Below are positions 46,853 to 56,625 of a DNA stretch of 64,000 nt, piece by piece; positions within the stretch are counted from its first letter, which is position 1, and every line of letters starts with the position of its first letter. Source of the DNA: Bacteroidales bacterium (GTDB taxonomy: Bacteria; Bacteroidota; Bacteroidia; Bacteroidales; UBA3824); assembly GCA_017412115.1 (NCBI GenBank), contig JAFPYR010000122.1, positions 62,001 to 126,000 on the forward strand. Reading direction: 5' to 3'. The notes beneath the pieces are model-generated. The model did not search any database. It was not told where the DNA came from and saw only the letters and a program-made list of their open reading frames with translations. Position numbers and translations under genes: made by a program.

Positions 46853-46862
46853 CTTACCGTTG

Positions 46863-46894
46863 CAAATATAACAAAAATTAAGCCGAACCTCAAC
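46863..46894 (-). promoter_or_regulatory. Predicted promoter of the TPR-phosphatase gene
   Basis: On the minus strand, GTTG (46894-46891), 20 bp, TATATTTG (46870-46863). Confidence 0.55.
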
Positions 46895-46978
46895 ATTCAT
46901 TTTGTACATTTAAGAGTAGAAAATACATTTTTTCCACAAAAAAATAAAAGAAAAAACAACGGCAAATATTATAAAAAA

Positions 46979-49900
46979 TTAGCGATCCAACTCTTGAGAG
47001 AGTCCCAAAACGTAATTTTCCAATTTTCTTGTATTAATAGTAATACTTGAAATATCGTAATTCTTGATATTGAGCAACAAATCGTCTGCAATTTCAATAC
47101 CCTTGTCGATATGATAATTAACGGACTGCTCCCTGAAACGGTTCACAAATTCGGTTAATTCTTCAAACGAAATCTGATTTTTAAGAATTTTATATTCGGG
47201 AATAACAGCGTATTTCAAAACCGAAATATACTCTCTCATTGCATCATTATTACGTTTTTTAGCTGCGGTAAATTTACCGTGCGGAACTTGTTCGGCCTCG
47301 CCGGAGGGTTGAGTATCGCTCTGAATAGTCAGATTAGGTATCGTTAAAGTAAAAAGACTGCCGACGCCCTCGGTAGAACGCACCGTAATAGTAGCTTTCA
47401 TGGAGTCAGCCATTTTTTTAGACAACGCCATACCACGAATATTACTGCTTGAGGTAGCATTAATGGAATTGAACATAACATCGGCTTTGTCCTGTTTGAT
47501 ACCGATACCTGTATCGGCTATCATAAAAATCAAATTAATTTTATCTTTCAAAACCGAAGGCGAGGTGCTGATAGTTACCTTTACGCTGCCTTTTTCGGTA
47601 AAAGTAATAGCGTTTAAAAGCAAATTAAAAAGTATCTGCCTCAACCTAACCTCATCAACTTCCATTTTGGGTGGAATATAACCGTCTGAATTCAATTGAT
47701 AATCAAGGTGTTTTTCATCGGCTTTGTGTCTGAAAATTTCAAAAACATCTTTTCCGACGGTAACGGGATTAACAAGTTTGGTGAAACGATTTTTAATACC
47801 GAGTTCCATTTCGGTCAATTCCAAAATGTCAGCAAGAGTTTCATTGACATACGAAGCCGAATTTAGCACAGACCTCAAATCAGAAGAATCCTCATCGGTA
47901 CGCATACCGGCTACAAGAGCCTCACATTTTTGAACGATATGATCAAGCGGCTCTTTAATTTTAGAAGACATTCCGCTGATAAACTGACTTTTAGCAATGC
48001 TGGTTTCTTGAGCGTTCTTTCTATCGCTTTTGAGTTTGTCCTCGATACGTTTCTGACTTGAATTATTTCTGATACAAACCAAAACAGTAGAATCGTTACA
48101 AAGTGTAAACCTTGCCTCTTTGGATGTCTCAGGATCGTTTTCGTCAAGCATATAATCCACGTATTGAGGCTCGCCCGTCTTTCTAACGGTATTAAAAGCC
48201 ACAAGAAAAGGTAATAACAAATCCTGAGAAAGAACCTCACGGAAATTTTTGCCGAGATAAGCCTCTTGTTTTGCCTTACTTATACCGGGAATTCTGACAA
48301 AAATATAATTACCGTCAGCATCCAAACGGTAAAAAGAATCCGGCAAAATTTCCAAAATATTTGACATATTGTCATGTTTTTCGGCTCTGCGTTCTGCAAG
48401 TTTGCTTTCCGTAATATCCTGAACAATCATAATACCGCCTCGTTCAACACCCGTTCCGGTATTATAATAATATGATTTCAATGTAATTGCAACAATAGCA
48501 TCACGTTCGGGAGTCTTTATGTCAAGTTCCTGACGGATAACACTTTGGTTGTCGCTATTTTCGCTCGTATGAAAATCTTCAAAAACTTTGGTCGGGAAAA
48601 TATTGCTGATATTTTGTCCGATAACATTCTTGTTGCTCAAACCGAAAATTTCCAAAAATCTGTCATTAACGGTCGTAATTATAAACTTATCACTAAACTG
48701 AATAATTCCTATCGGCGTTTTTCTGAACAAAAGACGATATTTATCTTCTGAATTTTTAAGCTCCATTTCCGCCATTTTTCTCTCACGGATTTCGCTTTCC
48801 ATTTTGTTGTTAGCGATTGAGAGTTGTTCGTTATGGCGCTTTTTCTCCGAATAACGGTAACGGAAAATAAAAACCAAAACTATAATCAAAATGATAATTA
48901 TAGTCAAGAAAAGTATGCTGCGTGTATAACTTTTTTTCTCAAGCAAAAGACGGCTTTTTTCAGTATTTATTTGCATCATTTCCAATTCTTTTTGCTGCCT
49001 TTGGTTTTCGATGCTGACCTGAAACTCCGAAAACTGTTCCTTACGTTTGAGAATATACACACTGTCGCCCGTTAAAGCATAACGTTCGCAGTATTGCAAA
49101 GCTTTATTCTGATTACCTAACTTAATGTTGGCCTTATAAATAATCTCACAAGCACGGTGTTTTATAAGGATTTCTTCTGTCCCGTGCTGAAGCTCCTCAG
49201 CTTGAGCATCGGAAAGTATTTTTTCGGCATTAACCAAAGCATCTTCCGATTTGCCGACCGTAAGCTGCATTTTAGCAAGTCTTAATTTGGTTAGCAAAGC
49301 CAAATGCGTAAGTTTGAGCCTTGTAAAAACATTAACGGCATTAATATAATATTCCTCAGCCGAAGAATAATCCTTCAAAAATTCTTTAACCTGACCGTAA
49401 ACCCAATACGTATGGGCTATATCTTTTTCTAAATCGGGATTGTCCTTGTAATATTTAAGATTATAATCCAAAAGTACGATTGCGGAATCCGGCTCTTCAA
49501 AATAAAGATAAGCCCTTGCAATATTAACATTCAAACCGCTTGACTGATTGTCAAGTTTCAGAGAATCATAAATATGTTTTGCTTTTTTCATATTTCCGAT
49601 TGAGGTTTCCTCATCGCAGATAACATAAATTCTGCCTAAAACAGCAAGAGCATCGGCTTTGATGTCCAAACGGTCGTTAGTCTCGGCAATTTTAATTGCT
49701 TTCATGCAATATTCCTCGGAAAGGTCTGAAACATCTTGAACAAAATAAATTTTTGCAATATCAACAAAACAAATTGCGACCTCTTCCTCCATATCGTATT
49801 TAGAATAGATTTCAAAGGCTTTGAATTGCATTTCCATCGACAGATAATAAATTCTGACGGTAAAATATGCACGTCCTAAATTTCTGTAAGACAAAGCGAT

Positions 49901-50128
49901 ATCAAGACTGTCAAGATATTTTTCGGCAACTTGACGGGCTTGAGCGGCATATTCCAATGCCATATAGGGTTCGGTATTTATGTTTTTTCCGTATTTGTCG
50001 TTCAAATCCGAGAATACTTTGTACAGAGAATCCCTCTGAACAGAATTTTCTTCCTGCGCAGAAAGTCCGCCGCCGTAAACCAAAACGGCAAGCCACAAAA
50101 CGGATAATATTTTATAAAGTTTCAGCAT
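46979..50128 (-). CDS. TPR-PAS sensor with degenerate histidine kinase core
   Basis: A 1049-residue protein. Signal peptide, periplasmic TPR domain (about 30-385), transmembrane helix (about 398-420, SILFLTIIIILIIVLVFIF), PAS domains (about 455-580 and 590-690), then a kinase-like core. The H-box reads GMSSKIKEPLDHI: at the position of the phospho-acceptor His there is Ser722, and the following E/D is Lys. The N-box (LFNLLLNA) and G1 box (IADTGIGIK) are kept, but the G2 Gly-rich loop is IRGMALS. It probably binds ATP without autophosphorylating, or acts as a scaffold. A C-terminal helical region of about 120 residues follows. It lies 27 bp after the PAS kinase gene. Confidence 0.87.
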   Translation of the reverse strand: MLKLYKILSVLWLAVLVYGGGLSAQEENSVQRDSLYKVFSDLNDKYGKNINTEPYMALEYAAQARQVAEKYLDSLDIALSYRNLGRAYFTVRIYYLSMEMQFKAFEIYSKYDMEEEVAICFVDIAKIYFVQDVSDLSEEYCMKAIKIAETNDRLDIKADALAVLGRIYVICDEETSIGNMKKAKHIYDSLKLDNQSSGLNVNIARAYLYFEEPDSAIVLLDYNLKYYKDNPDLEKDIAHTYWVYGQVKEFLKDYSSAEEYYINAVNVFTRLKLTHLALLTKLRLAKMQLTVGKSEDALVNAEKILSDAQAEELQHGTEEILIKHRACEIIYKANIKLGNQNKALQYCERYALTGDSVYILKRKEQFSEFQVSIENQRQQKELEMMQINTEKSRLLLEKKSYTRSILFLTIIIILIIVLVFIFRYRYSEKKRHNEQLSIANNKMESEIRERKMAEMELKNSEDKYRLLFRKTPIGIIQFSDKFIITTVNDRFLEIFGLSNKNVIGQNISNIFPTKVFEDFHTSENSDNQSVIRQELDIKTPERDAIVAITLKSYYYNTGTGVERGGIMIVQDITESKLAERRAEKHDNMSNILEILPDSFYRLDADGNYIFVRIPGISKAKQEAYLGKNFREVLSQDLLLPFLVAFNTVRKTGEPQYVDYMLDENDPETSKEARFTLCNDSTVLVCIRNNSSQKRIEDKLKSDRKNAQETSIAKSQFISGMSSKIKEPLDHIVQKCEALVAGMRTDEDSSDLRSVLNSASYVNETLADILELTEMELGIKNRFTKLVNPVTVGKDVFEIFRHKADEKHLDYQLNSDGYIPPKMEVDEVRLRQILFNLLLNAITFTEKGSVKVTISTSPSVLKDKINLIFMIADTGIGIKQDKADVMFNSINATSSSNIRGMALSKKMADSMKATITVRSTEGVGSLFTLTIPNLTIQSDTQPSGEAEQVPHGKFTAAKKRNNDAMREYISVLKYAVIPEYKILKNQISFEELTEFVNRFREQSVNYHIDKGIEIADDLLLNIKNYDISSITINTRKLENYVLGLSQELDR

Positions 50129-50155
50129 TTTCTTTTTTTAAAACAAAACTGTTTT

Positions 50156-52171
50156 TTACATTCCCGCTTTACGGTAAGGAATATAAAAACTAAAGGTTGA
50201 ACCTTCATTCAAAACGCTTTGGACACTGAGTTTTCCGTCCATTCGTTTTACTAATTCGTTTGCAATAGCAAGTCCGAGACCGTTGCCGCCGTATTGACGG
50301 GAAATTCCCTCGTCAGCTTGTCTGAACCTTTCAAAAATAATGTTCAGTTTCGACTCCGAAATACCGATTCCCGTATCTTTTACGTAAAATGTTACGGTTT
50401 CCTGACCAATTTTAGCACCGATTTCGATTTTGCCATTTTGCGTAAAAGTTACCGCATTTGCAATCAATTTTTTGAAAATCTGACTAATGTACTGATTGTC
50501 GGCATAAATCAAAGCATCGTATTCGTTGAAAGCCTCACTTCTTAAAAGTTCCAACTTTTTGCCCGATTCTGCGTGAGTATCAGTCAGATAAATAAAAGCC
50601 TCCTCCAATATCGAATTAACACTGCATATTTCATGCCTTAATTTTATCTGCCCAGATTCTATTTTGGAAAGTTCAACTATATCGTCAATTATATCAAGCA
50701 GTTTTTTGGTGTTTTTGAATATTGCCGTCAAATAATCGTTGAGTTTTTCAGGATGCAGACCCGATTGAATCATTTGAACAAAACCGCTTATAATATTAGC
50801 CGGTGTCCTTGTTTCGTGAGCAATGTTTGCCAAGAAAATCGTTTTCAAATTATTGGAATCCTCGGCATGGTTCTTTTGTTTTAAAAGTTCTGCCTGATAA
50901 CGTTTTAGTTCGGAGATGTCGTTTGAAATTATCTGAACAACCCTCTCGCCCATAAAATCGTTGATTAACTGCATCGTAGAAAGATACCATCTTTCCTTTC
51001 CGGCAACCACGACACTGAGTTTGCGGGTCATAACCTCGCCCGTCTGCGCTACGGATTTTATTAAATCCATATCAATAAACTCCTCGGCTGGAATTTTCGT
51101 TGTGCCTAAAGCTCCGTTAGTGGTATCCTCCTCAAAAAGTTCCACAGCCGTAGAATTACACATTATAATATTACCGTCCAAATCCACAACGATTACCGGC
51201 TGTTTGATTCCGTTGAAAAGAGTTTTGTATCGGTTTTCGCTTTCGGCTAATTCCCTGCGGGCTTTTATCATCTTGTCAATATCCTGCATAACGCCGATAA
51301 TGCCGGAAATTTTTCCCGAAGAATCGGTGATAAGAGTTTTGCTGACAATGTATTCCCTGACAATATTATCGGCACATTTTATCGGACCTTCATAAACCTG
51401 AATACCTTTTTCTTTAATAAGTTCGATGTCTTTGCCCTGATAAAAATCGGCATATTCTTTCGGGAAATATTTGTCGAGTTCTTGAGAGGTTTTTCCTATA
51501 ATTGTTTCGGGAGATACACCGATGACTGTCTTTGCATAACAATCGTTGCAAAGCAGATAACGCCCTTCCACGTCCTTGTAAAACAACGGAACGGGAATGG
51601 CATCAATCATTTTTTGCGTAAATTTCAGATTTTCACGGATTTTTTTGCCGGCCTGAGAATCCCCTGTATCGGGTTTGAAATCAGCAAAAAAAGTATCATG
51701 TCTTACGGCTGAAACTTTTACGGAAAGTATCTCACCGTCTTCCTCGGCATTAAAACTAACAGTATCAAGGATTTTGACAGCTTGAGCAAAACCCTCCAAC
51801 CATGCGGAAGATTTCATCAAGGAGAGTTCAGAATTAGTTTTACCGATAATATCCTCTACCTTTTTTGAATAAAATTTGGCAAATTCGGGATTAATCCTCG
51901 TAAAAACAAAATCCAGAGGTTTTTGATTATCCTCATCGGCATAAATTATAGAGCCCGCAAAAGCCGGAATTTGAATATTCCTAAAAAAAACATCCAAAAA
52001 TTTTTCCGTATATTGCAACTGTTCGTAAAGGTCGCTTTCGAGACTGTCAAAAGCGGAGGGTTCCGCAAAAAAAGCATACCGTCTTAAAGTTTTCTTCAAG
52101 GCGAGATTCTCTTTTTGAAGTTTTTCCAACGTTTTACCGTATTCAACTATGTCTTCTTCAAGATTTGTCAT
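50156..52171 (-). CDS. Cytoplasmic PAS histidine kinase
   Basis: A 671-residue protein with no membrane segment. An N-terminal coil, three PAS-like segments (about 60-165, 180-310, 315-420; second with FYKDVEGRYLLCNDCYAKTV), then HisKA with the phospho-acceptor His452 in FLANIAHETRTPANII and HATPase_c with N-box FKKLIANAV, G1 VKDTGIGIS, F-box FERFRQAD and G2 GGNGLGLAI. All motifs are intact. There is no receiver domain and no response regulator nearby, so the target is unknown. It lies 5 bp after the TPR lipoprotein gene. Confidence 0.93.
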   Translation of the reverse strand: MTNLEEDIVEYGKTLEKLQKENLALKKTLRRYAFFAEPSAFDSLESDLYEQLQYTEKFLDVFFRNIQIPAFAGSIIYADEDNQKPLDFVFTRINPEFAKFYSKKVEDIIGKTNSELSLMKSSAWLEGFAQAVKILDTVSFNAEEDGEILSVKVSAVRHDTFFADFKPDTGDSQAGKKIRENLKFTQKMIDAIPVPLFYKDVEGRYLLCNDCYAKTVIGVSPETIIGKTSQELDKYFPKEYADFYQGKDIELIKEKGIQVYEGPIKCADNIVREYIVSKTLITDSSGKISGIIGVMQDIDKMIKARRELAESENRYKTLFNGIKQPVIVVDLDGNIIMCNSTAVELFEEDTTNGALGTTKIPAEEFIDMDLIKSVAQTGEVMTRKLSVVVAGKERWYLSTMQLINDFMGERVVQIISNDISELKRYQAELLKQKNHAEDSNNLKTIFLANIAHETRTPANIISGFVQMIQSGLHPEKLNDYLTAIFKNTKKLLDIIDDIVELSKIESGQIKLRHEICSVNSILEEAFIYLTDTHAESGKKLELLRSEAFNEYDALIYADNQYISQIFKKLIANAVTFTQNGKIEIGAKIGQETVTFYVKDTGIGISESKLNIIFERFRQADEGISRQYGGNGLGLAIANELVKRMDGKLSVQSVLNEGSTFSFYIPYRKAGM

Positions 52172-52176
52172 AAGTA

Positions 52177-54903
52177 TTATTCAGTCAAGTTTTCCAACAG
52201 TTTCAACGAATATTCGTAATAATAACCGGCGGAACCGTTGTAGAGATAAGGCTGCAATAGTTCCGTATTGCGATTAAGATACTCAACGCAAAGGTCGTAA
52301 AAATTTTCGGAATTTCCGCTGTTTTTTTCATAAATATAACATTGAACAATATTAATATTTGTCATAGCCATTGCCAATACCGTTTCAATGTTGTAATTCT
52401 CCTGCGGTACTAATTCAAACAATTTCCGTGCCTTGAAATAACAGTCCTGAGCATTTTTAATGTCAGAAATTTTAAAATACATCAGACCGAGATTGTTTAG
52501 CGTTGAGGCAGGATAATGGTATGAAATCAGTTTTTTTTCTGCCAAAGAAGTCCTGATTTCAAGAGCCTGTCCGTAATATTTTTCAGCCTCCTGCCAAAGA
52601 GAAAGGTCAGAGGCGTAATTTCCGAGTTGATTTAAGGCATCAGCCAAATCCAAAAGATAATTGTCAGAGCTTAAAGCATTAGCAGAAGAAAACTCGTTTT
52701 CGGCTTTTTTCATTACGGAATATGCCTCAGAGGTATTTCCTAAAATACCGTAAGTCATTGCTATATTGTAATCTATGAGAGCCGTTTGATAATAATATTC
52801 CAAGTTTTGAACTCCCACAAGATTCAAATAAACTTCTTTTAATTCCATCAAAACGTCCAAAGCCTCAATATGTTTTTTCTCGTTGTTGTAAACGGAGGAA
52901 AGATTAAAAAGCGTAGTGCAAAAACTTTCCAAAAACAATTCCGGATTTTGCGAAACTATTGCTTTTCTTTCCTGATGAGAGCTTTGATAATATTCCGTAG
53001 CCTTTTCTGGATTACCGTTTTGAAGAGCAGCGTATGCCAAATTGTCATAATTATCCGCCAAAAGATTCTGATACTTTGGATTTTTAGTTTTCGCCTGCTC
53101 TTTTCTTATCTCCAACGACTGCTCCAAATAAAAAACTGCCATGTCCGCATCGCCTAATTCGGCATAAAACAATCCGTAATTGTTGAGAATATCAGCCCAA
53201 AGGTCAATGTAAAGATTTGATTTTTTGATTAATTCTTCACGGATTTTATAAGATTTTGCATAATAGACTTCTGCGTTGTCGTAATCGTTGTTATTTTTGT
53301 AAAGTATAGCCAAATTGTTGCAAAGCGAAGAATACTCCGCATTTTCGGGATCGGTAAAAGTTTTTTTAGCGGCAAAAATATTCAACGCCTCCTGAAGATA
53401 TTTCATCGAGGAATCCGTTTTTGAAAACTTTCTGTAAAGATTTCCGATATTTGTTAAAGTTTTGGCGTAAGTTACTAAAACAGAGCGGTCTACGTGTGAA
53501 AGTTTTTTCAGAATCATCGCTGAAGTTTTGTAACAAGTAACCGCATCGTCAAAATTGTTGCCTCTATCGTAAAGATAACCGAGATTGTTTAAAACCAAAG
53601 CCCGTTGAAAATCATATTTTTTATGACAAATTTTAGCCAAAAGAGCATAATTTTCCAAGGATTCATCGTATTTTCGTTTAGCCTCCCAATACAAGGAAGT
53701 TTCCTCAAAAATATTTCCGTAAGTGTTTAATACTCCGGCTTTTCCTTCCAATGCACCCGGAGAATTTGAAAAAGCTTTATCGGAATAAATATTAAGCGCC
53801 TCTTCGCAAAGTTTTTGAGCACGCGGAAAATTTTTCATCTGAATTTCAAGCGATGCCTGCAAGGCCTCAACATCGGCTAAATCAGAGGCATAGTTAGGAT
53901 TTCTTTTAACATTTTTCATCGCCAATGAAAGACTTAAATTCAGTTTTTCTCTTGACAAAGTATAATTTCCGTGATTTTTTTCAACTTCGCCCCATTTAAG
54001 ATAAACTTTTGAAAGAAAGACGTTTCGGTCTGTTTCGTCGGGAATATTTTTAGCATATTCAACGGCCTTTTTCAAATTTTGAAGAGCCAAATCATATTCC
54101 AATCTTGCCAAATGAATTTTTACTCTGTCCAAAAGTATTATCTGACGGAAAAAATATCCGTCCTGAATTTTATCTAAAATATCTGAGGCTTTTTTATAAA
54201 AAGTTAAAGCGGAATCGAATTTTGCCTCTTGAGCACAAATAAGACCTTTTATGAAAAAAATTTCCGCTTTTAATTTTTTATCTTGTTTGGAATTTTTGAT
54301 TTCTCCGGCTTTGAAAATATCCTCCTCCGCTTTAGAATCATAGCCTAAATAATAATTTACAACGGCTGACAAAACGAAAGCTCTTTGCCTTTGATCGTTA
54401 TCCAAAGCGATTTTCATGGCTTTTTTAGAATATTCTTCCGCTTTTTGAGTATAACCGTTATAAATGCAAAATCTTACAAATTCGGTTAAAGAAGAAAATT
54501 TTTCATAATTTTCCAACTCCACAAGCAAGGAATAATAATTTTCAGCGCCCTCAACATCAAGCCTTAAAACGGAAATCCTTGCTAGGAGCAACAAACGTTC
54601 TTTATCGTTAAGACCGCTTACTAAAGCCGCCTCCATAACGGCATTTTCAATGTCAGTCTTTTCGACAAATCCCATTAAAGATGGAAAATTTGAATATTTT
54701 TCAAAAAAATCGTCCCTAAAACCTCCCGCACACAACCGTGCCGCATAAACGGAAGATCTCTGAGAATTATGTTTAACAGCCGAAGAATCAATACATTTGA
54801 GCAAAACGCTTTTGTCTTGAGCCTTGCAAGAGAAAAACGGTGCTATAAAAAACATTAAAAATAATATCGTAAATTTTCCCGGCATTTTTCCTATATTTTT
54901 CAT
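52177..54903 (-). CDS. TPR-repeat lipoprotein
   Basis: A 908-residue protein with lipoprotein signal (MKNIGKMPGKFTILFLMFFIAPFFSC). Nearly the whole length consists of tetratricopeptide repeats, with clear units such as NLGLMYFKISDIKNAQDCYF, NLGYLYDRGNNFDDAVTCY and NYGLFYAELGDADMAVFYLE; I count roughly 16-18 units by eye. TPR arrays bind proteins. It starts directly after the stop of the upstream histidine kinase gene (TAG then ATG), so it is likely a sensory or scaffolding partner of the kinases around it. Confidence 0.9.
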   Translation of the reverse strand: MKNIGKMPGKFTILFLMFFIAPFFSCKAQDKSVLLKCIDSSAVKHNSQRSSVYAARLCAGGFRDDFFEKYSNFPSLMGFVEKTDIENAVMEAALVSGLNDKERLLLLARISVLRLDVEGAENYYSLLVELENYEKFSSLTEFVRFCIYNGYTQKAEEYSKKAMKIALDNDQRQRAFVLSAVVNYYLGYDSKAEEDIFKAGEIKNSKQDKKLKAEIFFIKGLICAQEAKFDSALTFYKKASDILDKIQDGYFFRQIILLDRVKIHLARLEYDLALQNLKKAVEYAKNIPDETDRNVFLSKVYLKWGEVEKNHGNYTLSREKLNLSLSLAMKNVKRNPNYASDLADVEALQASLEIQMKNFPRAQKLCEEALNIYSDKAFSNSPGALEGKAGVLNTYGNIFEETSLYWEAKRKYDESLENYALLAKICHKKYDFQRALVLNNLGYLYDRGNNFDDAVTCYKTSAMILKKLSHVDRSVLVTYAKTLTNIGNLYRKFSKTDSSMKYLQEALNIFAAKKTFTDPENAEYSSLCNNLAILYKNNNDYDNAEVYYAKSYKIREELIKKSNLYIDLWADILNNYGLFYAELGDADMAVFYLEQSLEIRKEQAKTKNPKYQNLLADNYDNLAYAALQNGNPEKATEYYQSSHQERKAIVSQNPELFLESFCTTLFNLSSVYNNEKKHIEALDVLMELKEVYLNLVGVQNLEYYYQTALIDYNIAMTYGILGNTSEAYSVMKKAENEFSSANALSSDNYLLDLADALNQLGNYASDLSLWQEAEKYYGQALEIRTSLAEKKLISYHYPASTLNNLGLMYFKISDIKNAQDCYFKARKLFELVPQENYNIETVLAMAMTNINIVQCYIYEKNSGNSENFYDLCVEYLNRNTELLQPYLYNGSAGYYYEYSLKLLENLTE

Positions 54904-56499
54904 CTAAATTACAAAACCGAAAGTAGTTAAATTATTTTCACAAGAAACCGTAAGTTTGCTTGAATGAAGTTGTAAAAAAGTATTACAAAGTTTAAGTCCT
55001 ATGCTCGAACCCTTTTCCATATCCGTCCCGGAAGTAGATTCCACATCTTGAGCAGTATTAATTTTATCAATTTTTTCCTTGTCAATCGGCACACCGCAAT
55101 CCGTAACGGTAATCAAAATTTTACCATTAGAATCCTCTTCTGCCTTTATAACAATATCTTCGCCTTTGTAACTGAATTTCACGGCATTAGAAACGAGATT
55201 TCTGATTACCGTTGCAATCTTGTATTCGTCGGCGCAAAGATTAATATCTTTTGGGACTTGATTTACAAGGCGTATGTTTTTTCTGTAAGCTTGAGCCGAA
55301 AGCAAGTCGATTACACGGCATACGGCTACATTCAAAGGAAAAGTCTGAAGATTGAGTTTTAAATCATCGGAGACAGAATTTGAATATTCCAAAAGATTAA
55401 CCAAAAAATCATACCCCTCGGCAGAGGCCTGTCTAATAATCTGAATATAATCCTCAGCCTCCTTATAATCACCAAGCGCAAGTGATTTACCAAGAAGTTC
55501 ACTAAATCCGATTAACGCATTAAAAGGATTTCTCAAATCATGTCCGATAATTCTTATTAAGCGGTTTTTAGCAGCGTTTTCCCTTTGAAGTTTTTCCTGA
55601 ATTTCTTTCAATTCCGTAATGTCAGAAACCGTTCCTAAAACTCTTGCGGAAAAACCTCTGTCATTTTTTATGACAACACCTTTTATTTCAATCCATATCT
55701 TTTTTCCGTCAATCGGCCTTACAACTTGAGTTTGTAAGGAGAAAGGATTTCCGCTCCCCAAAACCTCATCCGTAAAAAAATCAATAATACGTTTTTTATC
55801 CTCTAAAACGAGCATCGCATAAAACTCCTCCAAAGTACAATGTTCTTTGTCTCTAAGACCTAAAATTTCACCCGTACTAAGGCTGAGAATATACTTATTG
55901 GTCTGAATATTAAAATCATAATAATTGCCGTACTTAAAAAACAAATCATAATCGACCCTCGGCAAAGACCCCTCTTCAGAGAGACTGCGCAGACAATATT
56001 CAAGAATCTGACTTCCGCTTGAGCATATCTGCCAGACCATATATTCGTAAGTGCGTCTGTAAATTACCGGATAAGAAGAAAGGACAAACGAAGAATCGTT
56101 GTTCTCAGTATAAAATTTTCCGCAAACAACATAGCCTATACACATTTGTTTAAAGCATATAGGAATACAGATACAACAAGTTCCGTCATCTGATTTTATA
56201 ATATCGGCACAAGGTTTAGGATTTTCAATGCGCTCAAGGGCAAGCCTTGTAACAAAACTGTTAAAATTCTTGACGTCATGTTCCAAAAAGAAACTCGAAC
56301 GCTGACCAAAAGGTTCTTTTACGACCGCAACAATCTCAACTTCAAGCAAATTGGCAATAGTTGAGATTTCTTCTCTTCCACCGAAAAGTCTTATAAAAAG
56401 TCCGCTTAGCCTCTCAACATCAGAGACTGCTCCGTAGCCGTCAAAACCGATAAAGTTTTTTACTGTCTGTCTAAAATCTCCTACCGCTAAATAACTCAT
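54904..56499 (-). CDS. Cytoplasmic PAS histidine kinase
   Basis: A 531-residue protein. Start 56499 (MSYLAVGDF) is used, eight codons inside a longer GTG-started frame. The N-terminal 190 residues are a GAF/PocR-like sensory domain rich in Cys (CADIIKSDDGTCCICIPICF, then GYVVCGKFY), resembling PocR small-molecule-binding folds. A PAS domain (about 200-300) precedes HisKA with His320 in IIGHDLRNPFNALIG and HATPase with VIRNLVSNAV and VTDCGVPID. The last loop (EKGSSIGLKLC) keeps the Gly-rich G2 box. It is first in the five-gene signalling block. Confidence 0.9.
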   Translation of the reverse strand: MSYLAVGDFRQTVKNFIGFDGYGAVSDVERLSGLFIRLFGGREEISTIANLLEVEIVAVVKEPFGQRSSFFLEHDVKNFNSFVTRLALERIENPKPCADIIKSDDGTCCICIPICFKQMCIGYVVCGKFYTENNDSSFVLSSYPVIYRRTYEYMVWQICSSGSQILEYCLRSLSEEGSLPRVDYDLFFKYGNYYDFNIQTNKYILSLSTGEILGLRDKEHCTLEEFYAMLVLEDKKRIIDFFTDEVLGSGNPFSLQTQVVRPIDGKKIWIEIKGVVIKNDRGFSARVLGTVSDITELKEIQEKLQRENAAKNRLIRIIGHDLRNPFNALIGFSELLGKSLALGDYKEAEDYIQIIRQASAEGYDFLVNLLEYSNSVSDDLKLNLQTFPLNVAVCRVIDLLSAQAYRKNIRLVNQVPKDINLCADEYKIATVIRNLVSNAVKFSYKGEDIVIKAEEDSNGKILITVTDCGVPIDKEKIDKINTAQDVESTSGTDMEKGSSIGLKLCNTFLQLHSSKLTVSCENNLTTFGFVI

Positions 56500-56552
56500 A
56501 ATTCTTCTAAGTAAAAACCGCACTAAATTAAGTATTTTTTTGAAAAAAAAGT

Positions 56553-56583
56553 ATTGGAGTTAATAAAAAAAATAATAAATTTG
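56553..56583 (+). promoter_or_regulatory. Predicted promoter of pgk
   Basis: ATTG (56553-56556), 19 bp, TAAATTTG (56576-56583), leaving a leader of about 36 nt. Confidence 0.62.
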
Positions 56584-56625
56584 CATTTGTAAAAATTTTT
56601 AATTCAACATAAAATTTAATTATTC

